NCBI GenBank assembly: GCA_018389105.1
Contig: JACATO010000918.1
Span: 1-64,000, forward strand
Direction of reading: 5' to 3'
Length of the DNA: 64,000 bases
Source: Nautilus pompilius
Lineage: Eukaryota; Mollusca; Cephalopoda; Nautilida; Nautilidae
A program made the position numbers and the translations under genes. Positions 58,123-64,000 of this stretch are shown in pieces. How positions within the stretch are numbered: position 1 is the stretch's first letter; each line of letters opens with the position of its first letter. The notes under the pieces were generated by a model. It was not told the DNA's origin. It saw nothing but the letters and a program-made list of their open reading frames with translations, and made no database searches.

Positions 58123-58988
58123 GCTAATGTCTGCAAACACCCGGCTTGATTCTGTGCTTTATGGCCACTGGTTATGTTCACAGCATTCTCAATGTTTCAT
58201 ACCAAGTGTGGCCAGACAGAAAACTGGGAAAGTGTGAAAGGTGCTTATTTAGTAACGTTAGTATTCATACAGAGACTGTAAAATAAGTTGATGACAGCTA
58301 ATTGGTCTATTGTCTTACTGCATATCAGCAAATAGAAACGTTAAAATAACTGAGTTGAGATTTGTAGGGCCAAAAGTAGGGAACATTGGGCCCTAGTTGA
58401 GGGAGAAAAGTTGTTTTTTTCATTTACCGAAAGGAGGGTTTACGTAAAAGTTGTTTAACACTGTTCTCTTTCACAAAATTTTTTCAATTTTGTTGTTTTA
58501 TTGAAAGTTAATAATGGAAGGATTGTGCAACTGATAAACTGCTGCAAAGAAACCATTTCTATAGTGGCTTATCTAATAATGGAGCACATCTTCAGAAACC
58601 AGAACATGTGAGTAGCAGTAATTTGTTGTGTATGAAGATACCTTTAGTCTAAATATTAAAAATTCTTTTCCAAGGTAGAAATATTTTTTTTCTAGATATT
58701 TTGGGCAAAAACAAATTTATCATCTTATGTCACTACACAGAGGAAATAGTGAAAGAATCTGTTTAGTTTCCTTCTAGAGATGAGTTTGGGTAAAAGTGCT
58801 GACCTTCCCTGGGTCAGGGCCTCACATCCCCTTATACATTTTTGATAAAAGTATTGAAAAGCAGCAAATTAGCAGAACTCATGAGGTCCTACTTAAGGCA
58901 AGTTAATTTGTGATCATTAAGGTACTTGCAATGTTTAGATGAATCTGTCCCATTACTGTTTTCAAAGTGCCTTAATGATGATTATATC

Positions 58989-58994
58989 AATAAA
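58989..58994 (+). terminator. VWA3A: Candidate VWA3A polyadenylation signal
   Basis: AATAAA, followed within 25 bp by overlapping AAATAAAATAAA and a T-rich stretch, 870 bp after the stop in exon 33. A further AATAAA at 57570-57575 would serve the unspliced, read-through form of exon 32. With the DNAAF5 signal at 59309, the two 3' ends lie about 0.3 kb apart. Confidence 0.4.
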
Positions 58995-59308
58995 AACCAA
59001 ATAAAATAAATGCTTTTTTTTTTAGTTAATGCTGGAAGTTGAACTGCCCACCGGATAATGCAGATTAACAGTTATTTATATGCTTGATTGTGAATGCCAG
59101 TGTCTAAGACGACAATTTATTGGTTTGAAATAATTACAAATCAAAAGAGCATTATTGATTATTTTTTTCTTTTTGAATTTCAAAATGCTGATGTGATCAC
59201 TTGATACAGCAGTTTTTCTAAAGTAGGTAAAGTTATGAAATATGCTGTTTCCTGTCATGCCTACATAATCCTGAAGAACTGCTGATTTACTGAAAGATGT
59301 TCATAGCA

Positions 59309-59314
59309 TTTATT
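59309..59314 (-). terminator. DNAAF5: DNAAF5 polyadenylation signal
   Basis: AATAAA on the - strand (TTTATT on +), about 145 bp after the stop codon. It is the first canonical hexamer downstream. Cleavage site not determined. Confidence 0.45.
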
Positions 59315-59457
59315 TATCCATTAGACAAGAGAAGATGTATTAATTTAAACAAAAATATATTTCATAAAATAGCAAGTCAGAATACATCTTCCAGCCATGT
59401 GTTTTGCACAGTGTAAAATACATGCACTCACATTTTAAATTGAAACAAACAATTCTT

Positions 59458-62400
59458 CTATTGGATGCTACTGATATATTGAACCAGCTCTTCACAATAT
59501 TTTGGGCTTCTGTGTTTATGTTTGATGCTCTCCACTTCACTTAACAACATCTTCGGCTTGATCATGGCAGCTTTTTTCAAGACATCTGGAACCAAAGTAA
59601 TTAGAACTCTGTAAGCACCACAGTTAGTTAGTTTGATTTCACTGCATTAAAGCAATTATGCAGGAGTCAGCAGAAAACTATCTTGATCAATGTAAAATCT
59701 TTAGAAATCACATAATGCTGACCGTTTCAAACTCAAACAAAGGCTCTAAGTCATACACACATGAGCGTAACTACAAACTTTATGAAGTGAAAGTAGGCTA
59801 AAATTGTGTTAGCACTTTTTCAGCATTATAGTCGTGACTGCAAGGAACAATCTGCCTGAAAGGTAAGTACTGACACTATATCTACCTACCTGAGATGTAT
59901 CAAATTTTTTCATAATTTAAGAAAAATAACTTAATAGCTTTAAAAATTGGTGGAAAGATTGACTTTTTTTCACTGAATCTAGAGGTCTTAACCTCAGTGT
60001 GATTACTGATTGGTCAGAATTTTCACCTCTGCATGTAACCAGTTTAATCTTGTCATTACATCTTTTATCAGTTAAATTAATGGAATGCAATTATCCTTGA
60101 TTTGATAAATTATGAAAATCTTTAGACAGATTGTTTGAACAAGTTTTTTTATTCTATTGAACTCTTGTAATTACTGAATGTACGTAAACTATCTTGGTTG
60201 ACATCACTGAGAATATAAGAAAAAACTTTCAGTAATTTTTCAAACCTTCCAGGGGAAAAAGACATTTCCAAAATGCAGTTAGGTAGTTGGCAGGATTAAC
60301 TTCAATAATGCAAAATTCTTTCACCTGACTGGCATTGATTGTGGTTGAGCCAGCGAAATGTGACTAATATTAATAGATACTTGACCAAGGAATTCAATTC
60401 TACTGCTGTCTATTCCTCTTTAATGGTTTTCAGAGATCATAGTTATCCCATCAGAAGAGAATCACACCATCACTGATAGGAACTCTCATTTACCATACTG
60501 AACCACTATGTACAAAACAATTTCAATCTTGTTTTATTCCATGATGACTTTTGTACAAATTTTACTTTGGTTATTCAACTAAAAATATTTTTTTAGTATT
60601 TGAAAGGCAGACATTTGTAAGTTCCTGAGATTTTCTCAATGTTACATATGATGTTATATTTCTGTTTGTACTAGTAATAAGTTATTTCTGTTTAAAGATT
60701 ATACTAGATAGACAACATTAGATTTTAGAAAGAGTTGATATGGTTAAGAATGAAAAAAAAAGCATTTATTATATATGTATTTACTTATACACAACCTACT
60801 GTCATCCTCTCCATATATTATAAACTCATTTTTCTTGTATTCTATTAGTTTCCTATAAATTCATAGGAATAAACCCACTACCACACACACATCTTTGCTC
60901 TGTTTTAACTCACTGCAGACAAACTCTCACACAGCTTCTGCATGTCAGGTGTGGATACAATGTAGTAAAGTTAAGTGAAAAGATCTTGCAGACTTTCTAA
61001 ATGGCAAGGCTGTAGAAAGCTGAAGGGTTGGTTTTTGTGGTTACAAACCTAGCATAAGAGATAATTCCTGCAAAACATCAGTTAATCTGAACAAATGTGT
61101 AGTCCAATATGATGAAAAGCCATCTTACCTAGAATGGCATTCTGTATCTTGGCATCAGGATCATCCAGGTGAATCAGCAGCCCTCGGTAGATAGCTTCCA
61201 GGTGTACTCGGTACAGGTCTACATCATAGGTTCTGCTGAAACAACTCAGGTAGGCCTGGAAGGTCTTAGACACAGTGATACGGACTTCATCACTGCTGTC
61301 ATCAAGTCGCTTCAGCAGCTCTGGGTACATGTTATGAAGCTGGCCCTGGTCTAGCTCTCTGCCTGCTGTGTCAAAGACCCGTGTCATCACACGGCAGCTG
61401 ATCAGACGAGTGCTCAAGTTGCGGTCCTCCATGGTGGTGATAAGCTGAGTGAGTAGACTGTCACTCACCAACAGCAACTAAAAAGAAAACACTTTTCTGA
61501 TAAACAGTAAAGTGTGGAACAGACCAAGATGAAGTCAGCCATCTTTGACCATCCTCAGTCTAAATAGGTATAACTGTGTTAAAAGGCTACTGCAATGGCA
61601 ATGTAAGCAAGCAATCCTGAGCAATGGATCAGTTTCTCTTACAAAACTAGAGAACTAGGGAGAGGCTCAAATATGCATCAGACTTCTACAACTGTCCCAC
61701 TCTCTCTGAGTGTGACTGGGATCAGGCTAAGACAGACTATCAAAACTTTTCAAATAGTAGGTACATTCAGCTGATAGAAGGCAAAGTTCCAGTAGCCAGT
61801 TACTGATTGGTCCGTTATGCTGCCACTGTCCAGAGCTCAGACTATGGTATTTCTTAGTCTTCTATAGTTTCAGAGGATAATGTTTCTCTTTTTACTTAAC
61901 AAAATGATTTACTTGCACTTGCTGACTTCTACTCTAAAAGGAACTTAAAGGTGATGTTGAATTCAACAGGAGAATGTGGCTGATCTGAAAACTTACTTTT
62001 TCTTTGGTCAGCATGCCACTCTGCAGCAAAGCCCACAGACAGGACACAGCTGCTGTCCGAATGGCTGCAGCTGTGCGTCCTGCCCTCCACACACAGTTCG
62101 GAATGATCATCATCTGGACAATGTTCACCGAGCAGTCTGAGCACCTCTGCTGGCCATCTGGGTGGATCACATCCACAAAGAGCCGAGAAAGGAAGGAAAA
62201 AACGCGTAGGCGCAGTTCTGGGTCTTTGTCCACTTCTAAGTTGGCAGCCATGATAGGAAAGATGTCATCAAGTAAACCTTCGACTACTGGTCCTGCAACA
62301 TTTGACAACAACATCTCTACATTAGTTACTGTAAAATCACATCAACCCCACTTGTAAAATGCCTGTATGTAACTAATTATGATCATTAACCTATATCTGC

Positions 62401-63526
62401 ACATGTACAGTGGGCCAATCGTATACAGATTGTGGCACTGCATTCAGAATTATGAAATAAGACCAAGAAAAGTAAATGGTGGATGTCTCTGACCAGATGA
62501 TTTCTCATGTGTTAGAGGATGATACAGAAACTGGAAAATACACACATTCATTCAAGTATACCATGCGATGGCTGGCAGAACCCAGTGAATCAGGAGAACT
62601 TTAGACAGTTGCTTGTCACTTCTGTGAGGAGTGAAGTTACCCGCAGTAGTAAATTGATGGCATTACCACAGATAAGCACCTGGCCCACTGTTACATCCCT
62701 GTAAGATAAGGGTTCTGAATCTGCAAGATTACTTTTGCTTGGCAACTAGGGCATTGTGGCATCAGTACCAGCTGAGGAAAGCCTCTTGCTACAAGAGACA
62801 TCTTGTAAAGTTAGTTTTCAGCAGACCAATCAAAGACCCCCCCCATGTAAGTAGAGTTATGCAATATTCACTGATGGTCCCTGATTCTTGCTTCAACAAC
62901 AGCATAGCCACCAAAAGCAACCAATTTCAAGAATGACCCACATGTTTGGTGGAAGACATCAGTAAGAAACCAAAGAACTGCTTTTTTTGGCACTATGCAC
63001 CTCTACTGTTGCTAAAACAGATCTGGAGCAATAGTACAGCAGGATAATATCATCCAATACTTGACATCACGTGCTCTGATGTCATAATAGATTTTTTAAA
63101 AGTCAGAATTGAAAATATAAGGGTGACAAGATATTTTTGTAAAATCAGAAAGTATACCTAAATTTGTCTACTACTACTCAGGAGAGGCAGCTGTTTAGAT
63201 CATTATATTCATTTAAAAGAAAAAATATGCTAGTTTGGGTTCATAAAATTAAACCCCTTAAATAATATTTCGAAAAATATTTTAAAAATCTAAAATCAAT
63301 GAAAATTAAACCACTACACAGCCATTCATACATTCAAGATAGATAATGTTACTGTACCTGTCTCAGATAGCAATGTCTCAAAGATTCTTTGTTCATATGA
63401 ATGAATAGTCCATGACCTGTAGGTGGTTTGGAATGTGTCAAGGACTTGCTTGGTGTGGTGGGCATACAGCTCACGTTTGTCCTCCAGCCCCTGGAAAGCA
63501 GCCAGCTCTGACATCACCTTCTGACC
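59458..63526 (-). CDS. DNAAF5: DNAAF5 (HEATR2) dynein axonemal assembly factor, last four exons
   Basis: Four exons on the - strand: 63358-63526, 61997-62292, 61129-61477, 59458-59585, joined in phases 1, 0 and 1. They give 313 residues ending at TAG 59458-59460. The 5' part of the gene lies beyond the right edge. Sequence is HEAT-repeat-like. Diagnostic stretches that match vertebrate DNAAF5 from memory are AGRTAAAIRTAAVSCLWALL, TRLISCRVMTRVF, YPELLKRLDDSSDEVR, RGLLIHLDDPDAKIQNAIL and the tail KHKHRSPKYCEELVQ. DNAAF5 acts in the cytoplasm in folding and assembly of outer and inner dynein arms; loss causes primary ciliary dyskinesia in humans. The acceptor of the 63526 exon has a poor pyrimidine tract, so its upstream boundary is the weakest. 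Confidence 0.92.
59586..61128 (-). other. DNAAF5: DNAAF5 last intron
   Basis: 1.54 kb, AT-rich, flanked by donor GTAAGA (61128) and acceptor TTTGGTTCCAG (59586). Nothing else seen inside it. Confidence 0.6.
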
Positions 63527-64000
63527 CTGCCATTTGTTAACACAGATTAGATTCCTCTTTTTGTTTTCTTGAAAATGTTAAATACTATTGTCTTAAAATA
63601 TTCCTTAGAATGTTCACTAGCTGGAGTCTACACATGCATAATTTGACTGCTGAACATTTGGAACAGATGATAACATTTTTATAATGCAGACTTGTGTAAC
63701 AACATTGATTCCATCTAGATTCAAGTCAACATTTGACAAAATACAATCCATATTAATCCATATTCTCTTAGCCAATCACTAAGACAAATGGCCTCCACTT
63801 TGGTAGACAGCAGTTACCATACAGATGGACCTACAGATGTAACAGCATCTAAAATGTTATTTTCAAATTAAAGTAAACAAGTGAAATATTCTAGATACTG
63901 AAAAAGGTGCAAAGATGAGATGCTTTTATATTAATCTTGAGTTACTTTAATCTGTATAATAAAAATTGTGTTTGAATGTCTTTCTGTCAACAATGTCAAA
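63527..64000 (-). other. DNAAF5: Upstream DNAAF5 intron at the window edge
   Basis: No further exon found on the - strand in the last 474 bp. The rest of the gene must lie to the right. Confidence 0.5.

Noticed and set aside
61169..62357. + strand frames over the DNAAF5 exons
   Set aside because: Antisense shadows. The - strand frames carry the conserved HEAT sequence and phase-matched splice sites.
1..64000. CRISPR array, bacterial operon, tRNA or rRNA genes
   Set aside because: No spaced direct repeats with unique spacers. Genes have spliceosomal introns. I found no intact tRNA cloverleaf; the only Pol III-like boxes are in the SINE-like relic.

Overview
The window is nuclear DNA from an animal with motile cilia. 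Genes are split by long AT-rich introns, splice sites are clear GT-AG (one well-supported GC-AG), and there are simple-sequence arrays and many decayed DNA transposons. Tandem C2H2 zinc-finger genes with uninterrupted finger ORFs, (CCAT/CCGT)n arrays, tRNA-SINE-like and Tc1/mariner/hAT/Harbinger/pogo debris would suit a lophotrochozoan such as a mollusc, but nothing here proves the phylum.

Layout. 1-18 kb: repeats and two zinc-finger genes (finger ORFs 4100-5050 and 9639-10316, both +), a 78-bp/ATT composite repeat (1616-2156) and a 544-bp tetranucleotide array (7775-8318). Between 13.7 and 17.3 kb lie three old DNA transposons: a pogo/Tigger deletion derivative, a hAT (Charlie/ZBED-like) copy and a PIF/Harbinger nuclease relic. 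18.0-18.6 kb is a CpG-rich promoter with an exact RFX X-box. 18.55-58.12 kb is one large + strand gene that I read as 33 coding exons, a VWA3A orthologue of about 1,294 codons. 59.46-63.53 kb holds the last four exons of a - strand gene, DNAAF5 (HEATR2), which continues past the right edge.

The two ciliary genes are tail to tail with about 1.3 kb between stop codons. DNAAF5 helps preassemble axonemal dynein arms in the cytoplasm. VWA3A is associated with motile ciliated cells, and its molecular role is not settled. An X-box just upstream of VWA3A fits RFX control.

The VWA3A introns carry the mobile elements: a mariner deletion derivative (intron 3), a tRNA-SINE-like relic (intron 6), an L1-like LINE fragment between ~95-bp direct repeats (intron 7), a Ty3/Gypsy relic whose reverse transcriptase is split by a Tc1-like element (intron 12), a 3.6-kb hAT with target-site duplication (intron 24), a 476-bp hAT MITE (intron 25) and a Tc1 relic (intron 26).

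The main oddity is exon 30 of VWA3A. A single missing T in a T-run puts a stop in the third and best-preserved VWA domain, although the reading frame resumes perfectly afterwards. This is either a sequence error or a real truncating allele. I found no CRISPR array, operon, complete virus or clearly new system. The most unusual items are the exon-30 frameshift, the X-box, the nested retrotransposon/transposon and the 95-bp duplication around a LINE fragment.
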